Source: Halobacterium rubrum
GTDB taxonomy: Archaea > Halobacteriota > Halobacteria > Halobacteriales > Halobacteriaceae
Direction: 5' to 3'
NCBI RefSeq assembly: GCF_021729015.1
Contig: NZ_JAJQQZ010000001.1
Location: forward strand, 558,001-622,000
Length of the DNA stretch: 64,000 bases
How positions within the stretch are numbered: the stretch's first letter is position 1; each line of letters starts with the position of its first letter. A program made the translations under genes and the position numbers. This document shows positions 1-9,472 of the stretch, piece after piece. The notes below the pieces were generated by a model. It was not told the DNA's origin, ran no database searches, and saw only the letters and a list, made by a program, of their open reading frames with translations.

Positions 1-597
1 CGCGACCTCGCCGCCGCGGTCGGCGTACTCCTGCAGCCACGCGCCGGTCTCCGTGGAGACGCCGACGGCGGGAATCTCGCCCTCGCGGCCGAAGCGCAGC
101 GACCCCGTCGGGGGCAGCTGGCCGTCCTTGTGGTTGTAGAAGACGAAGCCGGCGGCGCCGTCGTCGACTGCCCGGCCGTACTTCTCCATGCGGTGGACGA
201 GCCGGCCGCCCGGCGGGCTGTCAGTCGAGGCGAGTACGACGGCACCGTCGACGTCGGCGCTGTCGAACTCGTCGTCGGTCGCGTACCCGACGTCGACCAG
301 CCCGCCCGAAGCGGCTCCGGCGGGCGAGTACGGGAGTGCAATCGCCTCGAACTCGCGGTCAGTCGGTTCGGTGACGCGCAGCGAGCAGTCGCCCCGGGTC
401 CAGACCGGGAGGTCGAACGAGGTCGTTGCGACGTCGCGAGCGCCCGCGTCGCGGAGCGCCCCGGCAGTTATCTCGGCGGCTCGGCGCTCGCCCTCGTGGC
501 CGGCGAGCCGGTGGTCGAGTTCGGTCAGGGCGGTGAGCACGTCCCACGGCGTCTCGTCGGTCCACGCCCGTCCGAGGGCGCGGGCTTCCTCAGTCAT
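1..597 (-). CDS. M28-family metallopeptidase with PA domain, C-terminus outside window
   Basis: The first 199 codons run off the left edge. The N-terminus (MTEEARALGRAW) is followed by a segment typical of M28 aminopeptidases (LTELDHRLAGHEGERRAAEIT, then a predicted second helix and TSFDLPVW). A protease-associated-like region follows (about residues 95-199), with VDGAVVLAS and AGFVFYNHKDGQLPPTG. The zinc ligands of M28 enzymes would lie in the missing part, so activity cannot be judged. No signal peptide is visible, suggesting a cytoplasmic enzyme trimming peptides. It is divergent from oligoendopeptidase F at 701, so both share the 103-bp spacer as promoter region. Family assignment rests on the N-terminal pattern only. 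Confidence 0.72.
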   Translation of the reverse strand, partial: MTEEARALGRAWTDETPWDVLTALTELDHRLAGHEGERRAAEITAGALRDAGARDVATTSFDLPVWTRGDCSLRVTEPTDREFEAIALPYSPAGAASGGLVDVGYATDDEFDSADVDGAVVLASTDSPPGGRLVHRMEKYGRAVDDGAAGFVFYNHKDGQLPPTGSLRFGREGEIPAVGVSTETGAWLQEYADRGGEVA

Positions 598-700
598 ACT
601 CCCGTGTACGGTGGCGGGACAGTTAATTTCGCGGGCGGGCGGCGGCAAGGCCGCTGCCGTTTGCCAACGTTTAACCGACCGCACGCGAACGCTGAGGCGT

Positions 701-2491
701 ATGAGTAGTGTCCCCGAACGCGAGGAACTGGACGACGAGTACAAGTGGGACCTCGAGTCCATCTACGCGACCGACGAGGACTGGGAGGACGGTTTCGAAG
801 CCCTCCAGGCGAAGCTCGAGGACCTCGAGGCCTACGAGGGCCGTCTCACCGAGGACGGCGACACGCTGCTGGACGCACTGGAGCTCCGGGACGACATCTA
901 CCGAGAGGCCGAGAAGGTGTCGTCGTACGCACGGATGCGCTCGGACGAGGACACCCGCGATCAGGAGTACCAGGCGCTGCGGGCTCGCGGCGCGAGCCTC
1001 ATGACCGAGGTCTCGTCCGCGACCTCCTTCTTCGACCCCGAACTCCAGGACTGCACGCGCGAGGAGCTGCAGGCGATGGTCGAGGAGACGCCCGACCTCG
1101 AGGAGTACGAGCACTACTTCGACGACGTGCTGCGGATGAAGCCGCACACGCGCTCCGCCGAAGTGGAGGCGCTGCTGAGCGACCTCGGCGAGGTGTTCGG
1201 TGCGCCCAGCGACGCCTACAACATGCTGACCGACGCCGACCTCGAGTTCCCGACCGTCGAGGACCCCGACGGCGAGGACGTCGAGATCTCGCAGGCGAAC
1301 TTCACGAAGCTCCTCAAGGAGCCCGACCGCGAGTTCCGCCAGACCGTCCACGAGGAGTTCTACGAGACCATCGGCGACGTCCGGAACACCATCGGGTCGA
1401 CGATGAAGAACCAGATGAAAAAGGACGTCAAACTCGCCGAGGCGCGGAACTACGACACCGCCCGGCAGGCCGCCCTCGACGACGGCAACATCCCCGTCGA
1501 GGTCTACGACACGCTCGTCGACACGGTCGACGACAACCTCGACAAGCTCCACCGCCACGCCGACCTCAAGCGGGAGGCGCTGGGCGTCGACGAGCTGGAG
1601 ATGTGGGACCTCTACATGCCCATCGTGGACTCCGAGAGCCCCGAAATCGGCTACGAGGAGGCCCGCGAGCACGTCGTGGAGGCGGTCGCGCCGCTCGGCG
1701 ACGACTACCAGCAGCGCGTCGCCGAGGGACTGGACTCCAACTGGGTGGACGTCTACGAGAACCGCGGGAAGCGCTCGGGCGCCTACTCCGGCGGCACCTA
1801 CGACACCCAGCCGTTCATCCTGATGAACTACCAGGACGACATCTCCTCGATGTTCACCCTGGCCCACGAGCTCGGCCACAGCCTCCACAGCCAGTACACG
1901 AGCGAGCAGCAGCCCTACGTCTACTCGCAGTACGAGATCTTCGTGGCCGAGGTCGCCTCCACGGTGAACGAGGCGCTGCTCGTCAACCACCTGCTGGACA
2001 CGGTCGAGGACGACCACTTCCGGCGGCACATCCTCAACGAGTACCTCGAGCGCTTCCGGTCGACGCTCTACCGGCAGACGCTGTTCGCCGACGTCGAACA
2101 GCGCCTCCACGAACTCACCCGGGAGGGCGAGGCGCTCACGCCGGACCGAGTAGACGACGTGTACGGCGACCGCAAGCGCGCCTACTACGCGAACGCCAAC
2201 GTCGACGACCACATCGAGCGGGAGTGGATGCGCATCCCGCACTTCTACTACAACTTCTACGTCTTCCAGTACGCGACCGGCATCTCGGCCGCCGTCGCGC
2301 TCGTCCAGGACATCCTCGAGGAGGGCCAGCCCGCCGCCGACCGCTACCTGGAGTTCCTCGAACGCGGCTCCAGCGAGTACCCGCTGGAGCTGCTGCGGGA
2401 CGCGGGCGTCGACATGTCCACCAGCGAGCCCATCGAGCGCGCGCTCGGCGTCTACGACGACTACCTCGGCGAGGCCGAGGACCTCGTCTGA
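701..2491 (+). CDS. pepF: Oligoendopeptidase F (M3 family zinc peptidase)
   Basis: A 596-residue protein, the usual length for M3B oligoendopeptidases. An N-terminal helical lobe (about 1-200) precedes the catalytic domain. The zinc motif HELGH is at about residues 389-393 and is followed by the downstream Glu region of M3 enzymes (EIFVAEVASTVNEALL). The family is known to cleave short cytoplasmic peptides, which fits a role downstream of the proteasome whose ATPase is encoded next. The ATG at 701 was chosen because it begins MSSVPEREELDD and the open frame upstream lacks protein-like composition. The gene is followed by a perfect inverted repeat and then PAN on the same strand. Confidence 0.95.
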   Translation: MSSVPEREELDDEYKWDLESIYATDEDWEDGFEALQAKLEDLEAYEGRLTEDGDTLLDALELRDDIYREAEKVSSYARMRSDEDTRDQEYQALRARGASLMTEVSSATSFFDPELQDCTREELQAMVEETPDLEEYEHYFDDVLRMKPHTRSAEVEALLSDLGEVFGAPSDAYNMLTDADLEFPTVEDPDGEDVEISQANFTKLLKEPDREFRQTVHEEFYETIGDVRNTIGSTMKNQMKKDVKLAEARNYDTARQAALDDGNIPVEVYDTLVDTVDDNLDKLHRHADLKREALGVDELEMWDLYMPIVDSESPEIGYEEAREHVVEAVAPLGDDYQQRVAEGLDSNWVDVYENRGKRSGAYSGGTYDTQPFILMNYQDDISSMFTLAHELGHSLHSQYTSEQQPYVYSQYEIFVAEVASTVNEALLVNHLLDTVEDDHFRRHILNEYLERFRSTLYRQTLFADVEQRLHELTREGEALTPDRVDDVYGDRKRAYYANANVDDHIEREWMRIPHFYYNFYVFQYATGISAAVALVQDILEEGQPAADRYLEFLERGSSEYPLELLRDAGVDMSTSEPIERALGVYDDYLGEAEDLV

Positions 2492-2543
2492 CCCGGCAGC
2501 GCTCGCGCCGAATCGCCGGGCAGCGTCGGACGCGTGACCGCCG

Positions 2544-2560
2544 GTAGGCGTTCAGCCTAC
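2544..2560. promoter_or_regulatory. 6-bp inverted repeat between pepF and PAN
   Basis: GTAGGC and GCCTAC arms flank a 5-nt spacer, ending 41 nt before the PAN start codon. It could be the end of the pepF transcript or an operator upstream of PAN. The sequence alone does not decide. Confidence 0.4.
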
Positions 2561-2601
2561 CCAAAGGAACTTCTACGCGGGGACCCTAGCGGGGGCAACG
2601 A

Positions 2602-3840
<1,239 letters not shown>

Positions 3841-3870
3841 GTATTCTTCGCCCGGCCGGCTAGGCCGGGT

Positions 3871-4350
3871 ATGTCCAGTCGGATTCGAGTGGCGTGGGGC
3901 ACCGGCGCCGCGCCCACCGAGATGGCGGCCTACGACGCCGCGCTCGCGGACGCGAACCTCCACAACTACAACCTCGTCGGCGTCTCCTCGGTGATTCCGG
4001 CCGACGCCGGCGTCGACGCCGTCGGGACGGCGCCCGACCTCGGTCCCGCCGGGAACAAACTGACCGTCGTCGAAGCGCACGCGAACACCGCCGGCCCGGG
4101 GCACACGAGCGCGGCGCTGGCGTGGGCCGAACGCGGCGACGACCCCGGCCTGTTCTACGAGGCAGCCGGCGAGACCAGCGACGACGACGTCGAATCCCGG
4201 GTGACAGCCGGCATCGAGGCCGGCCTGGACCTCCGGGGCTGGGACGCCGACGACCCCGCAGTCCGGAGCGTGACAGTGGAGGCCGAACCGGGCGAGCACG
4301 CCGCCGCGGTCGTCGTCGCCGCCTACGGCGACAGCGACCCCGTCTGCTGA
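3871..4350 (+). CDS. pdaD: Pyruvoyl-dependent arginine decarboxylase
   Basis: A 159-residue protein of the pyruvoyl arginine decarboxylase family, which makes agmatine from arginine for polyamine synthesis and for the agmatidine modification of archaeal tRNA-Ile2. The self-cleavage site is visible as VSSVIP. The Ser39-Ser40 pair matches the family's processing site, where the second Ser becomes the pyruvoyl group. A Gly/Pro-rich stretch with the ANTAGPGHTSA segment resembles the family core. Length is close to the Methanocaldococcus enzyme. It begins 30 bp after PAN and may share its transcript. No unusual residues are seen in the visible core. Confidence 0.88.
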   Translation: MSSRIRVAWGTGAAPTEMAAYDAALADANLHNYNLVGVSSVIPADAGVDAVGTAPDLGPAGNKLTVVEAHANTAGPGHTSAALAWAERGDDPGLFYEAAGETSDDDVESRVTAGIEAGLDLRGWDADDPAVRSVTVEAEPGEHAAAVVVAAYGDSDPVC

Positions 4351-4407
4351 CTGCGAATCCTACCCACACTACAAGGACTATACGTGACCGACACCTAGGG
4401 AGACGAC

Positions 4408-4773
4408 ATGCACGGAAACGCGCCGTTCAGCGGGCCGGAGACGACCACCGCCGACCTCAGCGGGGACCAGCGCCGTGCGCTGCGGACGAGCATCGCGCAG
4501 ATCGCGTCCCTGACCCGCGAGTTCCTGCCGGACGAGTACGTCGTCGGCTCCGAGATATCCAGTGGCTCCAGCGGCGTCCAGGTCACGGTCGCCGTCCGGC
4601 CGCCCGCCGGCAACCCCGTCAGCGCGGGGTTCACGCCGGAGTTCGAGGACCTCGCGGACGACGACCTCATCCCGACCGAGGACCGCGAGGAGGTCGCCCG
4701 TGGCCTCGCCGCCAGCGCGGCGCTGCAGGTCAAACACGCGCTCGGCGACGACGTCCCCGAGACCGCGCGATAG
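4408..4773 (+). CDS. Conserved haloarchaeal protein (DUF5811-like)
   Basis: A 121-residue soluble protein with no signal peptide or membrane segment. It has an N-terminal Gly/Pro-containing tail (residues 1-20), a helix with QIASLTREFLPDEY, and a mixed alpha/beta core containing VQVTVAVRPPAGNPVSAGF. I recall similar proteins as a haloarchaea-specific family of unknown function, probably DUF5811, but that label is from memory. It follows pdaD on the same strand and is convergent with the aIF5B gene, ending 21 bp from it. No catalytic motif is visible. Confidence 0.6.
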   Translation: MHGNAPFSGPETTTADLSGDQRRALRTSIAQIASLTREFLPDEYVVGSEISSGSSGVQVTVAVRPPAGNPVSAGFTPEFEDLADDDLIPTEDREEVARGLAASAALQVKHALGDDVPETAR

Positions 4774-4794
4774 AACGAGTCTCCGTTCTGCCGT

Positions 4795-6606
4795 CTACTT
4801 CCCCCAGAAGGGGTCGCGCTTGCGCATGATGTCCAGGTAGGACTTCAGCGCCTCGCGTTCGTCGGCGGGAATCTCCTCGCTGAGCTCCTGGTCGAGGACC
4901 TTCGCGTGCTTCTCGGGGAGGTCGACCCAGAGCTCGTCGCCCTCTTCGATGTCGCGGCCGACGGTCGGGCCGTCGATGGAGACGCTGACGCGGTTGCCCG
5001 CGCGGGCTTCGTCGACGTCCTCGCCCTGGTCCTGGATGCCTTTGACGACGCCGACGCGGTCGAGGTCGTTGCCCTCGACGAGGCCGACCGGCGTGTTGCG
5101 CTTGAGGGTGCCCGAGACCACTTCGACGCCGACGACCGCCGGGTCGTTCTGGCGGAACACGTGGTCTTTCAGGATGCGGAAGCGCGCCGGCCGCACGATG
5201 TTGTCGAAGATGGCCTCCTTCTGTTCGCGCTCCTGTTGCTCGACGAACTCCTCGTAGTCCTCGACGAGCTGGTAGATGACGTCGCTGGCGAACAGCCGCA
5301 CGCTCTCCTCCTCGGCTTTCCGTTCGGCCGCGGGGAGCACGTCGACGTTGAACCCGAGGAGGACGCGGTGTTTCTCCTCGTCGACGGTCGTCGCCATCGC
5401 CACGTCGCGGGGCGCGATGTCGCCGACCTCCGCCGCCATCACGGGAATCTCGGCCTCCTCGAGGGCGTTCACGAGCGCCTCGAGGCTGCCGAGCGTGTCG
5501 GCTTTCACGACCACGCCCTCCTCCTCGGTCTCGACGGCGACCTCGGCGAGTTCGGCCTCGACCTCGGCGACGACCTGCTCGACGTCGCGGTCGCCGACCA
5601 CGCGGACCGGCGCGCCCGCCATCGCGTCGTCGAGGTCGGGCGCCGCGATTTTCAGCCCCGCTGCGGCCTGCATCTCGTCGACGTCGTCGAAGCGCTTCTC
5701 GGTGCGGATCTCCGCGAGTTCGCGGGGTTTCAGGAGCGCGCGCACCTCGGTGACGATGGGGTCGTTCTTCGCGCCGACGACGATCTCGTCGCCCGCGCGG
5801 ACGGTGCCGTCGTAGAGGATGACGTCGACGGTCTTCCCGAAGCCCTGTTCGTCTTTGACCTCGAGGACGGTGCCGGCGCCCGGCCCCGTCACGTCGACCT
5901 CCATCTCGGCTTTCATGTACCGCTGGGCCAGCCCCATCAGGACGGTCAGGAGGTCCGGGACGCCCTCTCCGGTCTCGGCGGAGACCGGGATGACGCCGAC
6001 GTTCTTCTGGAAGTCCTGCACCCGCCAGTAGAGGTCCGAGGAGAACCCCTCGTCGGACATCTCGCCGATGAGCTCGTACAGCGCCTCGTCGAGGTCCGAG
6101 CGCACGCGGTCGCTCTGGTCGTCGTAGGTGCCCTGGACGGGCGCGTCCGGGTTCGGGTTCCAGCCGGGCGTCGTGTCGATCTTGTTGGCGGCGACGACGA
6201 ACGGCGTCCCCGTGTCCTTCAGGATGCGGATGGCTTCCAGCGTCTGTGGCTGGAAGCCGTCGTTGACGTCCACGACGAGGATGGCGATGTCGGCGAGCGC
6301 GCCGCCCCGCGAGCGCAGCGTGGAGAACGAGTGGTGGCCGGGTGTGTCGATGAACAGCAGCCCCGGGAGGTCGAACTCGGTGGGGTCGACGAGGCTGCCC
6401 GCGACCTCAGAGACGGTCTCCAGCGGCACGGCGGTCGCGCCGATGTGTTGCGTGATGGCGCCGGCTTCGCCCTCGATGACTGCCGAGCCCCGAATCTTGT
6501 CCAGCAAGCTGGTCTTCCCGTGGTCGACGTGGCCGAGGACGGCGACGATGGGCGTCCGCAGGTCCCCGGGGTCGTCGTCTTCGGTGGTTGTGTCGGCGTC
6601 GGACAT
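4795..6606 (-). CDS. infB: Translation initiation factor aIF5B (InfB family GTPase)
   Basis: A 603-residue archaeal IF2/eIF5B homologue that joins ribosomal subunits and positions initiator tRNA using GTP. G1 GHVDHGKT lies at residues 25-32, the G3-like DTPGHHSF follows, and G4 ANKID comes after it. The C-terminal half contains the EF-Tu-like domain II, the long linking helix (EEFVEQQEREQKEAI) and domain IV ending with PFWGK. I chose the ATG giving MSDADTTTEDDD. A longer frame exists upstream (to 6675), but its 23 extra codons have no family counterpart. No intein is present, although IF2-type genes sometimes carry one. Confidence 0.95.
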   Translation of the reverse strand: MSDADTTTEDDDPGDLRTPIVAVLGHVDHGKTSLLDKIRGSAVIEGEAGAITQHIGATAVPLETVSEVAGSLVDPTEFDLPGLLFIDTPGHHSFSTLRSRGGALADIAILVVDVNDGFQPQTLEAIRILKDTGTPFVVAANKIDTTPGWNPNPDAPVQGTYDDQSDRVRSDLDEALYELIGEMSDEGFSSDLYWRVQDFQKNVGVIPVSAETGEGVPDLLTVLMGLAQRYMKAEMEVDVTGPGAGTVLEVKDEQGFGKTVDVILYDGTVRAGDEIVVGAKNDPIVTEVRALLKPRELAEIRTEKRFDDVDEMQAAAGLKIAAPDLDDAMAGAPVRVVGDRDVEQVVAEVEAELAEVAVETEEEGVVVKADTLGSLEALVNALEEAEIPVMAAEVGDIAPRDVAMATTVDEEKHRVLLGFNVDVLPAAERKAEEESVRLFASDVIYQLVEDYEEFVEQQEREQKEAIFDNIVRPARFRILKDHVFRQNDPAVVGVEVVSGTLKRNTPVGLVEGNDLDRVGVVKGIQDQGEDVDEARAGNRVSVSIDGPTVGRDIEEGDELWVDLPEKHAKVLDQELSEEIPADEREALKSYLDIMRKRDPFWGK

Positions 6607-6787
6607 AGTAGAATCCTCCGAGAGAACGGTCGTTACGCGTACAGAACGGGTCGCGGGGTTTAATTCCATCGTCACGCCCGTGGTGTGGCGCCGCCGACGG
6701 GCGCGCTACGGGCCGACTGTTGCCCGCGATTCGCCGGCGCCCGTCCGCTGAGACGACCCGGTGGCGACCCCGCGCCGCCGGCGGCAG

Positions 6788-7339
6788 TCACTTCTCGACG
6801 ACGACAGTCCCGACCATGCCGAACGACTGGTGGGGCGCACAGTAGTACTCGTACCGGCCGCCCACCTCGAACGTGAACTCGTAGACGTAGTCGCTGTCGT
6901 ACGTCTCGTTCTCGCCGCCGGGCGTCCCGGTCCAGTCGGCGTCGGCCGGCTGGCTGTCCGGGCGGACGTTGTGGCCGCTGCTGGCCCACTCCCAGCGAAC
7001 CGTCTCGCCGGTGGCGACGGTGACTTCCTCCGGCGTGAAGCGCGTCTGTCCGTCCGCGCCGACAGTCACGACCGTCGCATCTTCCGTTCCGCCGTTCGTC
7101 GTGGTGGTGTCTGCGGCCGTCGTCGCCGTCTCCGTCTCGGTGGCTGTCGCGGTCTCCGTCGTGCCGTCGTCCCCGCCGCCGCCGTACGCGCCGCCACCCG
7201 CATCGTCGTCACTGGTCGGCGTCGTGGTGTCCTCGCCGTCGCCGCCACCACCGCCACCGCCGTCGTCGGTGCCGGTGCAGCCAGCGAACGCTGCGGCGAG
7301 CGTGCTCGCTCCCGCCGCGAGGACGCGTCGACGTTTCAT
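6788..7339 (-). CDS. hcp: Halocyanin-like blue copper lipoprotein
   Basis: A 183-residue exported electron carrier. The N-terminus MKRRRVLAAG is a Tat-type signal and AFAGC is a lipobox, so the protein is predicted to be anchored by lipidated Cys on the outer face of the membrane. A Gly/Asp/Thr-rich linker (about 30-90) leads to a plastocyanin fold. The copper ligands are visible: His in SSGHNVRP, then Cys, His and Met in YYCAPHQSFGM. Halocyanins are thought to shuttle electrons between membrane complexes. The start at the MKRRR methionine was chosen over an upstream MVSAS because it yields a proper Tat signal. It is a single gene, divergent from the PRC-barrel gene. Confidence 0.9.
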   Translation of the reverse strand: MKRRRVLAAGASTLAAAFAGCTGTDDGGGGGGGDGEDTTTPTSDDDAGGGAYGGGGDDGTTETATATETETATTAADTTTTNGGTEDATVVTVGADGQTRFTPEEVTVATGETVRWEWASSGHNVRPDSQPADADWTGTPGGENETYDSDYVYEFTFEVGGRYEYYCAPHQSFGMVGTVVVEK

Positions 7340-7518
7340 GCTAGCAGAGACCACGGCACTGACAAAGAGTGTTCGCCCAGACTCGCCCCACGTCTGGCAC
7401 GCCCGCGGTCCCCGCCGGACCGTCGAACGCCGTCCAGCTGGCCGAGCGGGCGGGGCGCGTGCGTCGCGCGTCCGACGACCCCGCGGGGTTTATGTGAATC
7501 CCGGCAGTCCCCACGTGT

Positions 7519-7758
7519 ATGGCCGACATCCTCGCCGAGAACCTCTCCGGGAAGGCCGTGATGGGGTCGGACGGCACGGAGCTCGGGATGCTGTACAACA
7601 TCACGATGGACCTGAAATCCGGGAAGCTCGAACACCTCCTCGTGGAGCCGACCGAGGAGTCCGTCGCGGCGGACTTCCCGGCCGACGACGAGGGCCGCTA
7701 CCGGGTGCCGGTAGGCCGCGTCCAGGCAGTCAAAGACTACATCGTCGTGCAGCGGTAG
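7519..7758 (+). CDS. PRC-barrel domain protein
   Basis: A 79-residue protein that is essentially a single PRC-barrel: GKAVMGSDGTELGMLYN at the start and RYRVPVGRVQAVKDYIVV at the end. PRC-barrels occur in RNA-processing factors such as RimM and in archaeal cell-division proteins (CdpB family). This stand-alone copy is 1 bp from the nob1 homologue, so an RNA-related role is plausible but inferred. Its ATG is the first of the frame. No membrane segment is present. Confidence 0.85.
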   Translation: MADILAENLSGKAVMGSDGTELGMLYNITMDLKSGKLEHLLVEPTEESVAADFPADDEGRYRVPVGRVQAVKDYIVVQR

Positions 7759-7759
7759 C

Positions 7760-8218
7760 GTGCGAGTCCTCGACGCCTCCGCGTTCATCCACGAGTACGA
7801 CGCCGACGGCTCGACGGCGTCGGTGCCGGAAGTCCGCGAGGAGCTGACGGACTCGGCGGCGTTCCGCTTCGACGCCGCCTCCGGCAGCGGCATGCAGGTC
7901 CACGTCCCCGGACAGGATGCCCGCGAGCGTGTGCGCCGGGCGGCGACGACGACGGGCGACGACGACGTGCTCTCGGAGACCGACCGGCGCCTGCTCGCGA
8001 CCGCGCACGAGCTGGACGCGACGCTCGTCACGGACGACTACGCGATGCAGAACGTCGCCGACGAGCTCGGCGTCGACGTCGACGTCATCGCGCAGGACGG
8101 CATCAACGAGCGCCGCGACTGGCGCTTCCAGTGCCAGGGCTGCGGCCGCGAGTTCGACGACGACCGCGACCGGTGTCCGGTCTGCGGGAGTCCCCTCGAA
8201 CGCAAGAATCCGGGCTAG
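7760..8218 (+). CDS. nob1: Nob1-like rRNA maturation endonuclease (PIN domain plus zinc ribbon)
   Basis: A 152-residue protein starting at GTG. It opens with VLDASAFIHEY, the first acidic residue of a PIN nuclease, and further acidic positions appear in LSETDRRLL and ATLVTDDYAMQN. The C-terminus carries a zinc ribbon with CQGC and CPVC pairs. This domain order is that of archaeal Nob1, which cleaves pre-16S rRNA at its 3' end during small-subunit maturation. Translation is likely coupled to the preceding PRC-barrel gene, whose stop codon is separated by one base. Its 3' end overlaps a small convergent gene by 3 bp. Confidence 0.9.
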   Translation: MRVLDASAFIHEYDADGSTASVPEVREELTDSAAFRFDAASGSGMQVHVPGQDARERVRRAATTTGDDDVLSETDRRLLATAHELDATLVTDDYAMQNVADELGVDVDVIAQDGINERRDWRFQCQGCGREFDDDRDRCPVCGSPLERKNPG

Positions 8219-8349
8219 TCGCAGACCTCGAGGCCGGCCTCGACGAGCTGGTGGAGTACCTCCTGCTCGGAGATGCCGTACTCCCGGGCGAGCTCCTCGA
8301 TGTCCGCTGCGAGCGGGTCCTCGCAGACGACCGAGTACTTCCGAGGCAT
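8215..8349 (-). CDS. Small 44-residue protein, possible ribbon-helix-helix type
   Basis: The frame encodes MPRKYSVVCEDPLAADIEE at the N-terminus and then a helix with EYGISEQEVLHQLVEAGLEV. A short beta-like N-terminus followed by two helices is reminiscent of small CopG/RHH regulators, although the strand is not typical, so function is open. It overlaps the end of nob1 convergently by 3 bp. Codon use is high-GC like its neighbours. A TATA-like AT-rich tract lies just upstream on this strand (near 8378-8386), about 30 nt from the ATG, which supports it being a real gene. Confidence 0.6.
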   Translation of the reverse strand: MPRKYSVVCEDPLAADIEELAREYGISEQEVLHQLVEAGLEVCD

Positions 8350-8405
8350 GTCACTCGGTTTCACGCCGCGAGCACGTAATACTTAGTCAGCCCCGCGTCT
8401 GACGC

Positions 8406-9464
8406 TCACGAGAACTGGAGGTACGCGACCCCGAACTGGACGGCGTCGTACACGCCGTGGACGACGACGGGCGCGAACAGGTCGTCGGTGCGCTCGTAGG
8501 CCACGCCGAGCACGAGGCTGACGACGAACACGCGCGCCAGCGTGACGAGCACGGCGCCCGGGGCGGCCGCGCCGGCGTACGCCAGCACGTGGCTGGCGGT
8601 GAACACGAACGACGCCACGACGACGGCGCTCCACCGCGAGTACGCGCCGTAGAGGAACTTCTGGACGCCGTTGCGCGCGAGCAACTCCTCGCCCGGCCCG
8701 ACGAACAGCAGCGAGACAACCGCCAGCGGCGGCAGAATCTCGGGGTTGTCCCGCGCGGTCTCGACGAGACCGTGGGTGCTCTGTGGCAGCGAGAACGTCG
8801 TGACCACGAGGTTCAGCGCGAGGTGCAACGCGAAGATGGCGGCGACGCCGGCGCCGGCGACGACGAGGTCGCGGCGGCCGGGAACGCTGACGTCGATGCC
8901 GCCGTCGAACGACCGCACGAACGCCACGCCGGCGAGCCCGATGCCGGCGCTGGCGACGGCGGTGTTCGTCGGCCACTGGAAGACGGGCTCGGCGGGGACG
9001 AACCCGATGGCGGCCGCCGCCAGCAGGCCCCCGAAGACGAGCGCGGCCGCGGACACCACGGTGGCACCGAGGGTCGCCCGCTCGCGGTCGCGGACGCCGT
9101 CGCGGTCGACGCCGGCGACGGCCGCCGCACCGGCTGCGAACGCGCCGAGGCCGGCGAACAGCGCGACCATCGGTCCCGCCGCGAGCCGGCCGCCGAGCGC
9201 GAGGACGCCGGCGGCCGCCGCCAGTGCGAGCGCCCCGCCGGCTGCTGTCGCGACGTAGTCGAGCCAGCCGGGGCCGCTACCGTGGCGCCGTGCGGCGAAC
9301 GCCAGCGTCGCGGCGGCGGCGAGCCCGCCGGCCACCTGCGCGACCAGCGACGGCGCCGGCGTCCAGTCGAGGAACGCCGACGCCAGTCCGACGCCGCCCA
9401 CGACGAACCCGACAGTCTGCGCGTACCGGTCTGTCACGTCCGGCCGTCGGGACGCCGCCGACAT
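8406..9464 (-). CDS. CPBP (CAAX/Abi) family intramembrane metalloprotease
   Basis: A 352-residue polytopic membrane protein, with about eight or more hydrophobic segments from residue 15 onward. The CPBP motifs are visible near the C-terminus: EExxxR as EELLAR at about 255, FxxxH as FTASH at about 287, and HGVYDA at about 334. The family cleaves substrates within the membrane or is involved in bacteriocin immunity. No substrate is suggested by context. The start MSAASRRPD was chosen because the frame upstream is low-complexity shadow sequence of pgi. The gene begins 9 bp after the pgi stop on the same strand, so it is probably the second gene of a pgi operon. Confidence 0.86.
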   Translation of the reverse strand: MSAASRRPDVTDRYAQTVGFVVGGVGLASAFLDWTPAPSLVAQVAGGLAAAATLAFAARRHGSGPGWLDYVATAAGGALALAAAAGVLALGGRLAAGPMVALFAGLGAFAAGAAAVAGVDRDGVRDRERATLGATVVSAAALVFGGLLAAAAIGFVPAEPVFQWPTNTAVASAGIGLAGVAFVRSFDGGIDVSVPGRRDLVVAGAGVAAIFALHLALNLVVTTFSLPQSTHGLVETARDNPEILPPLAVVSLLFVGPGEELLARNGVQKFLYGAYSRWSAVVVASFVFTASHVLAYAGAAAPGAVLVTLARVFVVSLVLGVAYERTDDLFAPVVVHGVYDAVQFGVAYLQFS

Positions 9465-9472
9465 AGGCTTGC

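Noticed and set aside
188-700. Upstream extension of the pepF frame
   Set aside because: These codons are antisense to the M28 peptidase gene and show no conserved protein sequence. The ATG at 701 gives the normal N-terminus.
671-2242. 523-codon frame opposite pepF
   Set aside because: Antisense shadow of the peptidase gene without domain content.
4795-6606. Intein in aIF5B
   Set aside because: The protein runs through its G-domain without any splicing blocks or endonuclease region, and length matches intein-free homologues.
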